Assembly (NCBI RefSeq): GCF_018904615.1
Contig: NZ_JADCNH010000028.1
Location: forward strand, 1 to 53,476
Reading direction: 5' to 3'
Source of the DNA: Verticiella alkaliphila
GTDB lineage: Bacteria; Pseudomonadota; Gammaproteobacteria; Burkholderiales; Burkholderiaceae_B
DNA: 53,476 nucleotides
The translations under genes and the position numbers were made by a program. The notes beneath the pieces are model-generated. The model made no database searches, was not told the origin of the DNA, and worked only from the letters and a program-made list of their open reading frames with translations. This document shows positions 21,189 to 30,800 of the stretch, in pieces. The first letter of the stretch is position 1; every line of letters begins with the position of its first letter.

Positions 21189-21959
21189 ATGACCCGCACC
21201 TATCGCATCGGCCAGATCGTGCCGAGCTCGAACACCACGATGGAGACCGAAGTGCCCGCCATGCTGCAGGCCCACTCGGTGCTGCGCCCGGAAGACCGCT
21301 TCACGTTTCACTCGGCCCGCATGCGCATGAAGACGGTGCAGAAGGACGAGCTGGCCGCCATGGATGCGGAATCCGATCGCTGCGCGCTGGAGCTCTCCGA
21401 TGCGCGCGTGGACGTGCTGGGCTACGCTTGCCTGGTCGCGATCATGGCCATGGGCAACGGCTATCACCGCGTCTCGCAGGCGCGCCTGACCGAGCGCACC
21501 GCCGGCAATGGCGCCAGCGCCCCCGTCATCACCAGCGCGGGCGCGCTCGTCGAGGCCTTGAAGGTGATGGGCGCGAAGAAGATCGCGCTGGTTGCGCCCT
21601 ACATGATCCCGCTCACCCAGCTCGTCATGGACTACATCGCCGCCGAAGGCTTCGAGATCGTGGACTGGCGCGCGCTCGAAATCCCGGACAATCTGGAGGT
21701 CGGCCGTCACGACCCCGCCAAGCTGCCCGGCATCGTGGCCGACATGAACGTGGCCGACGCCGATGTCATCGTGCTCTCGGCCTGCGTGCAGATGCCCTCG
21801 CTCGCTGCCATCTCGCAGGTCGAGGCCCAGACAGGCAAGCCCGTGCTCACGGCATCGGTCGCCACGGTGTATGCCATCCTGAAGTCGCTGAACCTGGACC
21901 CGGTCGTGCCAGGCGCAGGCGCGCTGCTCTCTGGCGCCTACCCCTACGCCAAGGCCTGA
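21189..21959 (+). CDS. nicE: Maleate cis-trans isomerase
   Basis: A 256-residue Asp/Glu racemase-superfamily protein of the maleate isomerase branch: IGQIVPSSNTTMETEVPAM at the N-terminus, the first catalytic cysteine in GYACLVAIMA (about residue 80) and the second in LSACVQMPS (about residue 200). It converts maleate to fumarate, the last step of nicotinate degradation. It starts the rightward nicE-D-X-F operon, after a GGAGGAAGG ribosome binding site. Confidence 0.92.
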   Translation: MTRTYRIGQIVPSSNTTMETEVPAMLQAHSVLRPEDRFTFHSARMRMKTVQKDELAAMDAESDRCALELSDARVDVLGYACLVAIMAMGNGYHRVSQARLTERTAGNGASAPVITSAGALVEALKVMGAKKIALVAPYMIPLTQLVMDYIAAEGFEIVDWRALEIPDNLEVGRHDPAKLPGIVADMNVADADVIVLSACVQMPSLAAISQVEAQTGKPVLTASVATVYAILKSLNLDPVVPGAGALLSGAYPYAKA

Positions 21960-22048
21960 TCCCCACCGCGCGGCACCGGGCGGCCTCACGGGGCCACGGG
22001 CCGCCTCGACTGAGCCGCCGCCTCTCGCGTCGGCACGAGGAGTTCTGC

Positions 22049-22882
22049 ATGACGTCTTCCAGCACCTTTCGCTACGGCGGCCAGGTCCACGCCAACGGCA
22101 TCCGCCAGCACTATCTGCGCTATGGCGGCGCCGAGGGCGAGCGCGCGCAGCGTGACGCGGTCATCCTCATTCCGGGCATCACGAGCCCGGCCGTGACCTG
22201 GGGCTTCGTGGCCGAGCACTTGGGCCAGGCATTCGACACCTACGTCCTCGACGTGCGCGGCCGCGGGCTGTCCGCGAGCGGCCCCGGACTGGATTACGGC
22301 CTGGATGCGCAGGCTGCAGACGTCACGGCGTTTGCCCAGGCACTGGGCCTTGCCCGCTATGCCCTCGTCGGGCATTCGATGGGCGGACGCATTGCCGTGC
22401 GCGCGGCACGCAGCGCGCCCGCCGGCCTCACGCGGCTGGTCATCGTGGATCCGCCGGTATCCGGCCCTGGGCGCCGCGCCTATCCGGCCGCCCTGCCCTG
22501 GTACGTGGACTCGATCCGGCAGGCCACGATCGGCATGACGGCCGAGGACATGCGCCAGTTCTGCCCCACCTGGACCGAGGAACAGCGGCAGCTACGCGCC
22601 CAGTGGCTGCACACCTGCTTCGAACCTGCCATCGTGCAGAGCTTCGAGGACTTCGCGCGCGACGACATCCATGCCGATCTGCCCAAGATCACGCAACCGC
22701 TGCTGCTGATGACCGCCGAGCGCGGCGACGTGGTGCGCGATGAGGACGTGGCCGAGTGGCAGGGCCTCGCCCCGCAGACCACGCACGTGCGCGTGCCGAA
22801 CGCGGGTCACATGATTCCGTGGGACAACGAAGCCGGCTTCTACGAAGCGTTCGGCGATTTTCTGGGCGCCCCCGTGCGCTGA
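22049..22882 (+). CDS. nicD: N-formylmaleamate deformylase
   Basis: A 277-residue alpha/beta hydrolase. The nucleophile Ser is in GHSMGGR (about residue 111), the oxyanion region in IPGITSPAVTW, and the catalytic His near the end in NAGHMIPWD. NicD hydrolyses N-formylmaleamate, the product of NicX, to maleamate and formate. The start has GAGGAG 6-7 nt upstream. The gene follows nicE by 89 bp and precedes nicX by 27 bp. Confidence 0.9.
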   Translation: MTSSSTFRYGGQVHANGIRQHYLRYGGAEGERAQRDAVILIPGITSPAVTWGFVAEHLGQAFDTYVLDVRGRGLSASGPGLDYGLDAQAADVTAFAQALGLARYALVGHSMGGRIAVRAARSAPAGLTRLVIVDPPVSGPGRRAYPAALPWYVDSIRQATIGMTAEDMRQFCPTWTEEQRQLRAQWLHTCFEPAIVQSFEDFARDDIHADLPKITQPLLLMTAERGDVVRDEDVAEWQGLAPQTTHVRVPNAGHMIPWDNEAGFYEAFGDFLGAPVR

Positions 22883-22909
22883 GCGTCTTCATCCAACTCA
22901 GGAGCCACC

Positions 22910-23983
22910 ATGTCCGTCAGCGACATCGATCTCATTCAGGCGTGGAAGCAGGTGCTCACGCTCTCGATGCTGGAGCGCGGCCAGATCGTCACCGTGCTCA
23001 CCGGCGCGGATACCCACCCCCAGACGCTGCGCTGCGCCATCGCCGCAGCCAGCGACATGGGGGCGCGCGTGAACCGCCTGGACCTGCCCCCGGTGAACGC
23101 GGAGAAGTCGCTGAGCCGCGACTCGCTCGCGTATCTCGGCACGACGCCCCTCACCGGCAACCCGGCCGCCATTGCTGCCTTGAAGGCGAGCGACCTGGTG
23201 CTCGACCTCATGACCCTGCTCTTCTCGCCGGAGCAGCACGACATTCTGTCGAGCGGCACGAAGATCCTGCTGGCGGTCGAGCCGCCCGAGGTCCTGTGCC
23301 GTCTCGTGCCCACCGAGGCCGATCGCGCCCGGGTGCTCGCGGCGGCTCAACGCATCGAGGCCGCGCACGAGTTCCGCGTCACGTCCAAGGCGGGCACGGA
23401 CCTGCGCTGCCGCATTGGCGAATTCCCCGCGATCTCGGAGTATGGCTTCGTCGACCAGCCGGGCCGGTGGGACCACTGGCCCAGCGGCTTCGTGCTCACC
23501 TGGCCCGACGAAGGCCACAGCCAGGGCCAGGTGGTGCTGGACCGCGGCGACATCCTGCTGCCACTGAAGGACTACGTGACGGACCCCATCACGCTCACCA
23601 TCGAGAACGGCTACGTGCGCCGCATCCAGGGCGGCCTGCAGGCGGACATCCTGAAGGAGTACATGGCCGCCTATGAGGATCCAGAGGCCTACGCCGTGTC
23701 GCACATTGGCTGGGGCTTGCAGCCGCGGGCGCACTGGTCCATGCTCGCCCACTACAACAAGGAGACGCACATCGGCATGGATGCGCGCGCCTTCGAGGGC
23801 AATTTCCTGTGGTCCATGGGGCCGAACAACGAAGCCGGTGGCAGCCGCACCACGGCCTGCCACATCGACATTCCGATGCGCCATTGCACCGTCACGCTCG
23901 ATGGCGAGGCCACCGTCATCGACGGCGTGGTGCAGGATGCATCGGGCCTGGCCCGCGCCCAGCGTCGCCCGGAGGGACTATGA
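22910..23983 (+). CDS. nicX: 2,5-dihydroxypyridine 5,6-dioxygenase
   Basis: A 357-residue ring-cleaving dioxygenase of the NicX type (fold related to leucine aminopeptidase M29, not the usual extradiol enzymes). The iron ligands fit SHIGWG (His about 265) and ACHIDIPM (His about 318, Asp about 320), the spacing described for the Pseudomonas enzyme. It opens 2,5-dihydroxypyridine to N-formylmaleamate using O2 and Fe(II). Its stop overlaps the nicF start (ATGA). Confidence 0.92.
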   Translation: MSVSDIDLIQAWKQVLTLSMLERGQIVTVLTGADTHPQTLRCAIAAASDMGARVNRLDLPPVNAEKSLSRDSLAYLGTTPLTGNPAAIAALKASDLVLDLMTLLFSPEQHDILSSGTKILLAVEPPEVLCRLVPTEADRARVLAAAQRIEAAHEFRVTSKAGTDLRCRIGEFPAISEYGFVDQPGRWDHWPSGFVLTWPDEGHSQGQVVLDRGDILLPLKDYVTDPITLTIENGYVRRIQGGLQADILKEYMAAYEDPEAYAVSHIGWGLQPRAHWSMLAHYNKETHIGMDARAFEGNFLWSMGPNNEAGGSRTTACHIDIPMRHCTVTLDGEATVIDGVVQDASGLARAQRRPEGL

Positions 23984-24645
23984 ACGACACTACCCAGCAC
24001 ATCCCCACTGAGGGTGCGCAAGGCGACATCTCGGCTTATGCCCGTCAGGGCTTCGGCACGCCGCTGCCCTTGAAGCCGCCCTTTGGCCTGCTCATCATCG
24101 ATTTCGTGAACGGCTTTGCCGATCCGGCCGTGTTCGGTGGTGGCAACATTCCCGAAGCCATTGCGCAGACACGCGAACTGCTGGCCCACGCCCGCGCCCA
24201 GGGCTGGCCGGTGGCCCACAGCCGCATCGTCTTCTCTGACGACGATGCCGACAGCAACGTCTTCTGCCTGAAGGTGCCAGGCATGCTCACGCTGAAGGAA
24301 GACAGCCCGGCCAGCGCCATCGTGCCGGAACTGGCCCCCGCCGCCGGCGAGTACGTGGTGCGCAAGAGCACGCCCTCGGCGTTCTTCGGCACCATGCTCG
24401 CGCCCTGGCTCGCGCAGCGCGGCGTGCAGACGCTGCTCGTGGCCGGTTGCGTCACCAGCGGCTGCGTGCGGGCGAGCGTGGTCGATGCCATGCAATCGGG
24501 CTTTCGGCCGCTGGTGGTGGAAGACTGCTGCGGCGATCGCGCGCTGGGACCGCACCAGGCCAATCTCTTCGACATGGCCCAGAAGTATGCTGCCGTCATG
24601 CCGATGGCAGACGCCATCGCGCAGACCCGCGCGCTCACGCCCTGA
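23980..24645 (+). CDS. nicF: Maleamate amidohydrolase
   Basis: A 221-residue isochorismatase-fold hydrolase with triad Asp41 (LIIDFVNGF), Lys129 (VRKSTPSAFFGT) and Cys162 (GCVTSGCVRAS). NicF converts maleamate to maleate and ammonia. Translation is coupled to nicX through a 4-bp overlap. The ATG follows GGAGGGA at 2-3 nt, a short spacing that suits coupling. Confidence 0.92.
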   Translation: MNDTTQHIPTEGAQGDISAYARQGFGTPLPLKPPFGLLIIDFVNGFADPAVFGGGNIPEAIAQTRELLAHARAQGWPVAHSRIVFSDDDADSNVFCLKVPGMLTLKEDSPASAIVPELAPAAGEYVVRKSTPSAFFGTMLAPWLAQRGVQTLLVAGCVTSGCVRASVVDAMQSGFRPLVVEDCCGDRALGPHQANLFDMAQKYAAVMPMADAIAQTRALTP

Positions 24646-24667
24646 GCGGATCGACCCGGCCATTGTC

Positions 24668-26971
24668 ATGACATTACCCCAGCCCGGCACCCTGCACGAC
24701 AGACTGCTGCACCGCGCCGGCACGGTGCTGGTGATCCGCGAGCCGGTGGCCCCGCCCCGGCCCGCGCCGGGTCAGCCGGGCTCCGGCACGGATTACGTGC
24801 AGGCCACGCCCGAGGTCTTCGTGGCGCTGCTCGCACCCGCGCCGGGCGAACCGGCCGACGCCTGGCGGGTGATGGCGTTCAATGGCCACGTCGATCTCGG
24901 CACGGGCATTCGTACGGCGCTCGCGCAGATCGTGGCCGAGGAGCTGGACGTGCCGCTCGCGCGGCTCGACATGGTGTTGGGCCATACGGGTGCCGCGCCG
25001 AATCAGGGCCCGACCATCGCCAGCGCCAGTATCCAGATCTCTGCCGTGCCCCTGCGCCGCGCTGCGGCCCAGGCGCGTGAGCATCTGCTGGGGCTGGCCG
25101 TCCAGGCCTGGGGCGTGCCGCGCGACGCGTTGCAGGTGCGCGACGGCATCGTGCAGGCTGACGATGGCCGCACGCAGGACTACGGGACCCTGATCGGCAT
25201 CGCCCACACGCGGCTTGCGCTTGCCGCGCCTGACGTCACCGTACCCCTCAAACCCGTGGCGGACTACCGCCTCGTCGGTCGCGGCGCGCCCCGCGTGGAC
25301 ATCCCCGCCAAGGCCACCGGCGAGCTGAGCTTCGTGCACGACGTCCGCGTGCCCGGCATGCGACACGGCCGAGTCGTGCGCCCGCCCCACCCCGGGCGCG
25401 ACGGCGGCACCTTCATCGGCCGCTGTCTGATCGACGTGGACCGCAGCGCCGTCGCCCACCTGCCCGGCCGCGTCGATGTGGTCGTGCAGGGAGACTTCGT
25501 CGGCGTGGTCGCCGATCGCGAGGAGCAGGCCATCGCGGCGATGCGCGCCCTGCGCGTGCGCTGGCACCCTGTGCCGCCTGCGCCGGTGTTGGACGACGTG
25601 GCCGCCGCCATCGTGGCGCAGCCCGCGCGCGAACGCGTGTTGGTGGACGAACGCGACGACGACGCTGCCGAACAGCCTGCGGCCATCCGGCTGCAGCGTC
25701 GCTACGTGTGGCCCTACCAGATGCATGCCTCCATCGGCCCCTCGTGCGCCGTCGCGCAATACGACGACGGGCGCTTGACCGTCTGGACGGGCACGCAGAA
25801 TCCGCACATGCTGCGCACGGACCTCGATCGCCTGCTGCACCTGGGCGAGGGCAACATCGACATCGTCCGGCTGGAAGCGGCCGGCTGCTATGGTCGCAAC
25901 TGTGCCGACGATGTCTGTGCCGACGCGGCGCTCCTCGCCCAGGCGGTGGGCGCCCCCGTGCGCGTGCAGCTCACCCGCGAACAGGAGCACCAGTGGGAGC
26001 CTAAGGGCACCGGCCAGGTCATGGACGTGACCGCCACGGCCGACGCCGCCGGCGCCCTGCTCTCTTACGATTTCGCCGTGCGCTATCCCTCCAACGACGC
26101 TCCCCTGCTGGCCCTGCTGCTCACCGGCCAGGTCTCGGGCGAGCCGCGCACGCTGGAGATGGGTGACCGCACCGCCGTGCCGCCCTACGGCTATGCCAGC
26201 CAGCGCATCGTCTGTCACGACATGGCGCCGCTGGTGCGGGCATCCTGGCTGCGTGGCGTCTCGGCGCTGCCGAACTCCTTCGCGCACGACAGCATGATCG
26301 ACGAGCTCGCGCACGCCGCAAGCGCCGATCCGGTGGCGTTTCGTCTGCGCCACCTGCGCGATGCGCGCGCCATCGCCCTGCTGGAGGCCACCGCCGCCCA
26401 CGCGGGCTGGCGCGCCGGGCAGCCCGGCAGCCGCGGCGAATCCGGACCCGACGGGCTGCTGCGCGGGCGCGGGGTGGCCTATGCGCGCTACGTGCACAGC
26501 CGCTTTCCGGGCTTCGGCGCAGCCTGGGCCGCCTGGGTGATCGATCTCACGGTGGATCCGGTGAGCGGGCAGATCGTGGTCGAGCGCATCGTCGTCGGCC
26601 AGGACACGGGCATGATGGTCAACCCGGATGGCGTGCGCCACCAGATCCACGGCAACGTCGTACAGACGTTGAGCCGCGCGCTGCTCGAGCGCGTCGGTTT
26701 CGATGCTGGCGGCGTCACCAGCCGCGAATGGGGCACCTATCCGATCCTGGGCTTCAAAGCGGTGCCCCCCATCGAGGTGCTCCTGATGCCTCGCCAGGAC
26801 GAGCCGCCGATGGGCGCTGGCGAATCCGCCTCCGTGCCCGGGCCTGCAGCCATCGCGAACGCCTTGTTCGATGCCACGGGGGTGCGCTTTCACGAAGCAC
26901 CGTTCACGCCCGACGCGGTGCGCCGCACGCTGCAGGGCGCCAAGGCGCCCGCCATGCCAGCGTTCGAGTAA
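24668..26971 (+). CDS. Nicotinate dehydrogenase catalytic Mo-cofactor subunit
   Basis: A 767-residue xanthine oxidase-family large subunit of the isoquinoline 1-oxidoreductase/NicB type. GHVDLGTGIRTALAQIVAEEL (near residue 77), GHTGAAPNQGPTIASAS, AAGCYGRNCADDV and MGAGESAS (catalytic Glu near residue 718) are all intact. It has no cytochrome domain and no signal peptide. It follows nicF by 22 bp and ends the rightward operon, away from nicA. With NicA and the cytochrome subunit at 16039-19131 it would form a three-subunit enzyme that hydroxylates nicotinate to 6-hydroxynicotinate. A different N-heterocycle substrate is possible but less likely given the operon. Confidence 0.85.
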   Translation: MTLPQPGTLHDRLLHRAGTVLVIREPVAPPRPAPGQPGSGTDYVQATPEVFVALLAPAPGEPADAWRVMAFNGHVDLGTGIRTALAQIVAEELDVPLARLDMVLGHTGAAPNQGPTIASASIQISAVPLRRAAAQAREHLLGLAVQAWGVPRDALQVRDGIVQADDGRTQDYGTLIGIAHTRLALAAPDVTVPLKPVADYRLVGRGAPRVDIPAKATGELSFVHDVRVPGMRHGRVVRPPHPGRDGGTFIGRCLIDVDRSAVAHLPGRVDVVVQGDFVGVVADREEQAIAAMRALRVRWHPVPPAPVLDDVAAAIVAQPARERVLVDERDDDAAEQPAAIRLQRRYVWPYQMHASIGPSCAVAQYDDGRLTVWTGTQNPHMLRTDLDRLLHLGEGNIDIVRLEAAGCYGRNCADDVCADAALLAQAVGAPVRVQLTREQEHQWEPKGTGQVMDVTATADAAGALLSYDFAVRYPSNDAPLLALLLTGQVSGEPRTLEMGDRTAVPPYGYASQRIVCHDMAPLVRASWLRGVSALPNSFAHDSMIDELAHAASADPVAFRLRHLRDARAIALLEATAAHAGWRAGQPGSRGESGPDGLLRGRGVAYARYVHSRFPGFGAAWAAWVIDLTVDPVSGQIVVERIVVGQDTGMMVNPDGVRHQIHGNVVQTLSRALLERVGFDAGGVTSREWGTYPILGFKAVPPIEVLLMPRQDEPPMGAGESASVPGPAAIANALFDATGVRFHEAPFTPDAVRRTLQGAKAPAMPAFE

Positions 26972-27033
26972 GCCAGCATCGAACAGGTGCCGAGACCCAC
27001 GGGCTTGCCGTCGCCCGTCCGACGGGCTCTGGC

Positions 27034-27342
27034 TCAGCGCTCGGGCACGTAGATCATGCGCCCATCATCCAACCGGTACGTGACACCGGCGCGGGCGCCC
27101 TGCCCCTCGCCCATCTCGCCGCTCGATTCGTACTGCGTGAGCGTCTCGCCGTCCTTGACCGTGATCCGCATGTCCGCCTCGCCCGGGTTCTCCACCACGA
27201 CCACGCGGTCGGCCGAGAACGGGTTGAGCGGGTTCTGCGCGATGACCACCATGAGGATGCCAATGATCACGAGAAACAGATCCACCAGGTTCACCACGGA
27301 CAGCATCGGATCGGTGTCCTCCTCATCGAGGAAGCGGCTCAC
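27034..27342 (-). CDS. DUF2149 membrane-anchored protein
   Basis: A 102-residue protein with one N-terminal membrane helix (LSVVNLVDLFLVIIGILMVVIA, residues 14-35) and a periplasmic tail rich in charged residues, the layout of DUF2149 and of ExbD/TolR-like proteins. The start is GTG (VSRFLDEEDTDP), overlapping the stop of the ExbB-like gene as GTGA. DUF2149 genes recur beside CobN-like chelatases and MotA/TolQ/ExbB-like genes (for example HmuV in Bacteroides heme loci). It probably pairs with the upstream protein in a proton-driven complex. Confidence 0.8.
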   Translation of the reverse strand: MSRFLDEEDTDPMLSVVNLVDLFLVIIGILMVVIAQNPLNPFSADRVVVVENPGEADMRITVKDGETLTQYESSGEMGEGQGARAGVTYRLDDGRMIYVPER

Positions 27343-27851
27343 GGCGTGACTCCCAAAGCGCGCGCGCGTTCGCATTCGCGCAGATCCTGCAGCAGCCAGC
27401 GGCGGCGCACCGTCAGGATGACGAAGCTGATGCTGGCCGCCAAGAGCGACAGGATGACCGCCGAGAAGGCGGCCACCATGTTGCGGCCCACCGCCGCCCC
27501 ATCCGCATTGCCCAGCGCCAGCAGCGCCGGCCCCATGGGAATCATGGTGGCGATGAGGCCCAGCATCGGCGCGGTGCGCGAGACCACGCGCAAGCCTTCC
27601 AGTCGGCGCAGGATCCACAGTTCCAGATCGTCGCTGGGTGCGATGCCGTTGGGATCCGTCGCCACGGCCCGCTGACGGGCCACCGCCAGCAAGGTGCGCG
27701 GATGCGTGCCGCGATGCCGCTGCCACGCCTCCACGCCGAAGCCGCCCAGCATGACGAGGGCATAGGCCAGTGCGGCGGCAATCGCCAGGAGCACGGGCGC
27801 CAGGAAGACGCGGGAGACGTCGTACAGCAGGATTTCGAGATCAGCGAACAC
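27339..27851 (-). CDS. MotA/TolQ/ExbB-family proton channel protein
   Basis: A 170-residue membrane protein with three predicted helices: VFLAPVLLAIAAALAYALVMLGGF near the N-terminus and two helices flanking TAPMLGLIATMIPMGPALLAL and FSAVILSLLAASISFVIL, which match the conserved ExbB/TolQ/MotA core. It lies 3 bp after the CobN-like gene and overlaps the DUF2149 gene. The pair probably energises the exported chelatase or its receptor (HmuU-like). Function inferred from context. Confidence 0.82.
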   Translation of the reverse strand: MFADLEILLYDVSRVFLAPVLLAIAAALAYALVMLGGFGVEAWQRHRGTHPRTLLAVARQRAVATDPNGIAPSDDLELWILRRLEGLRVVSRTAPMLGLIATMIPMGPALLALGNADGAAVGRNMVAAFSAVILSLLAASISFVILTVRRRWLLQDLRECERARALGVTP

Positions 27852-27854
27852 AGT

Positions 27855-30800
27855 TCAACTCGGAAGGACAGAAAAGGGATGGCGGCGGCGTGCCGCGTGC
27901 GCCTGATGCAGGCCGCCTGCGAGCATCAGCATGGCCATGACGGCGAGCAGAAGTGCCGTGGAGGTGTCCTCGGCGACGGGTTCGGCGGCAACGGCTTCGA
28001 GCACCTGACCCTGCACAGTCTCGCGGGCAGCGGCGGGTGCCGGGGCTGTCTCAGACGGCGCAGTCGATGACGAATCGGACGACGTGTCGGACGTCGTGGC
28101 TTCGGGCGCGGCTGGCGTGGCAGGCGCCGGCGTGGCGTTCAAGCCGTAGCCCTGCGCCATGTCCGCGATGAACTGCCGGGTCAGTGCCGCGCCCGTGTCC
28201 ACGCCATGCTCGCGTTCGAGCGCCTGCCAGCGTTGCGCCAGTGCTTGGCGGGTCTCATCGGCGGCATCCCAATACCCCTTGCGCATGGCTTCGGCCATCC
28301 GCTCCAGCACCTGCGCCTGGGCCGTCGGGTTGTGCGCCTCGAACCAGGCCGCAGTGCCCAGACCCCGAGTGTCGGCGACGTAGGTGTCGAAGAGGGCTTG
28401 CCACTGATCGTCGCGCACGGTGGTGGCATCCATCGCCTGCCAGCCGAAGAGATTGTTCGTGGCGGACAGCACCTCCAGCGTGCCGGCGTAGCCTTCGGCC
28501 TGCATGCCGGCGATCCACTGCGGATTGAGATAGCGCGTGCGCATCTCATCGGCCAGAAAGCGCGACAGCCCCGTCGTGCGCACGTCCGGCCGTCGCAGAT
28601 CCGACACCAGCAGCTGCGGCGCCTTGCCGTCCACCACCTGCACCGCGGCGGACAGCCCGCCCAGGAACTCGAAGGGATGATCCGTGGACAGCACGCCATG
28701 CAGATTGGACGAGCGCGCCAGCACGGCTGCCTGGGTGCCGCGCAATTGCTCGGCGAAGACGTTCACGCGGGCATCGGCCACACCCCACGCCTCACGCCCA
28801 TAGGCGTGGCGACTGCTCTGCAGGAACTGCTCGCCCAGGACCGCGTTGTCATCCCACTCGGTGGATCGCAGGGCAAGGTCGGGCACGCCCGTGCCATAGG
28901 CCCCCGGCGCCTGACCGAAGATCCGGTAGCCCGCGGCGGCACGCGCCGCACCGGCCGTCAGGCCCTTGGCGATGAAGGCGTCGGTCAGGCGCGCCGTGTT
29001 GGCGGCGATCGGATTGTCAGGCTCGTCCAGCGCCGCCAGCTCGGCCATGGCGGTGTCGAGCAGGCGCAGGAACCCGTCGAACTGATCGCGGTAGACACCC
29101 GTCACCTGCACGACGACGTCCGTGCGGGGACGGCCGAGCTCCGCTCGCGGGATGATGGCGAGTTCGGTGACGCGCCCGCCCGCGTCCCACACCGGACGCA
29201 GTCCGAGCGCGTGCAGGATCTGCGCTTCCGTGACGCCCAGGTGCCGGATGGTTTCGGACGACCACAGACTGAACGCGAGCTTGTCCGGCCAGTCGCCGTC
29301 ATGCTCGGCACGGAAGGCCTGCACAAGCTGATCGTAGGCGATGGCGCCGGCGTCGTAAGCGGCCCGTGCCGGGATCTTGTCCGGCTCGAACGCGTAGAGA
29401 TTGCGTCCGCTCGCCACGTCCGGATTGCGGATGGGATCACCGCCCGCGCCCGGGGGCACGAGCCGCCCGGCGAGCCCCGCGAGCAGGCTCTCCATCTCCT
29501 GGGTGTCGATGCGCCGCTGCGCGAGCATACGGGCGCGATCGGCGAAGGCCAATATCTCGGGCGGCAAGGGCGCCCCATCGGGCGCGCCGTCGATTCCTGC
29601 CAGCCCCGCGGCGTCGGGTGCGACCGTCGCGGCAACGGGCAGGTTGGCATCCCGCGCGCGATCGCCTTGAGCGGGCTGGTGCGCCAGCAATCGCTGCACG
29701 GCCACGATGCCAGGGTGGCGCGCGAGGGCATCCAGGCCATCCACCACCAGGGATTCTTCGTCCACCCCCAGAGCCTGGATGAAGTCGTCGCCCAGCTGCT
29801 GCATCACGGTGGCGGCACGATGCGCGGGCTCGGCCGGCTGACCCAGCGTGTGCAGACCGAGCGGCATGGCCGTGCGCGCCAGCTCGTGCAGGTGGTCGTG
29901 CAGGATCTGCACGGCTTCGGCGGGGCGTGCCCGTGCCTCCTCGACGTGCCAGCCCAGGTCGGCCCACATGCCGGCGTCATCGGCCAGCGCGAAAAGCCGG
30001 GTTGCGGCCTGCTCGCGCACGCCCCCCTCATCTGTCATTTGATACTCGTGGATGGCGTGATGGACGTCGCGCAGTGCGTCATAGAGTCCGGCAGGTGCGA
30101 AGGGCGGCGTCTGGTGGCTCACGGTCACGGCGCGACCTCGCCGGCGTGCCTGCAAGGCTTCGCCCACGTTGTCCTGGATGTAGGGGTAGAACACCGGGAG
30201 ATCACCCACGGCAAGCCAGGGATAGTCGCTCGCGGCCAGCCCGCGGTCCTTGCCGGGCAGCCACTCCTGCGTCCCGTGCGTGCCCAGATGGATGAGCGCA
30301 TCCGCCGCGTGCGCCTCGCGCAGGTACAGGTAGGCCGCAAAGTAAGCGTGATCCGGAGCCGCCTCGGTGTCGTGGTAGTGACCGTGGCCATGGGCCTCGC
30401 GGGGCATCTGCGGCATCACCACCCAGTGACCGAGCTGCCAGCGCGGAATGACGAACACACGTTCGCCAGCCACCTCGCGCACGAAGGGATGCGCATCCGG
30501 GCGGCCGCCGTGGCGCAACTGCGCCTGTCGTGCGGGCGGCAGGCTGGCCAACCAGCGTTCGTACGCGGCCACGGGGTAGGTACCCGCGAGGCCTTCTGCC
30601 AGGAGCTCCTCCAGCGGGACGGTGCCATAGACCCCGCCCAGCATGCGCTGGCCCGCGGCGATCACGTCGGCCTCCAGGACGCCTTGCCCGACGTCGTAGC
30701 CCGCGCCGGCCAGCGCGACCTGAAGGGACACGACGCTGCGCGGGATGTTCAGGTGTGACGCGCCCAGGTTCTTCTCGCCTGCCGGGTAATTCCAGAACAT

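Noticed and set aside
24674-26893. 739-residue minus-strand frame
   Set aside because: Shadow of the Mo-cofactor subunit on the plus strand; no recognisable domain and no ribosome binding site.
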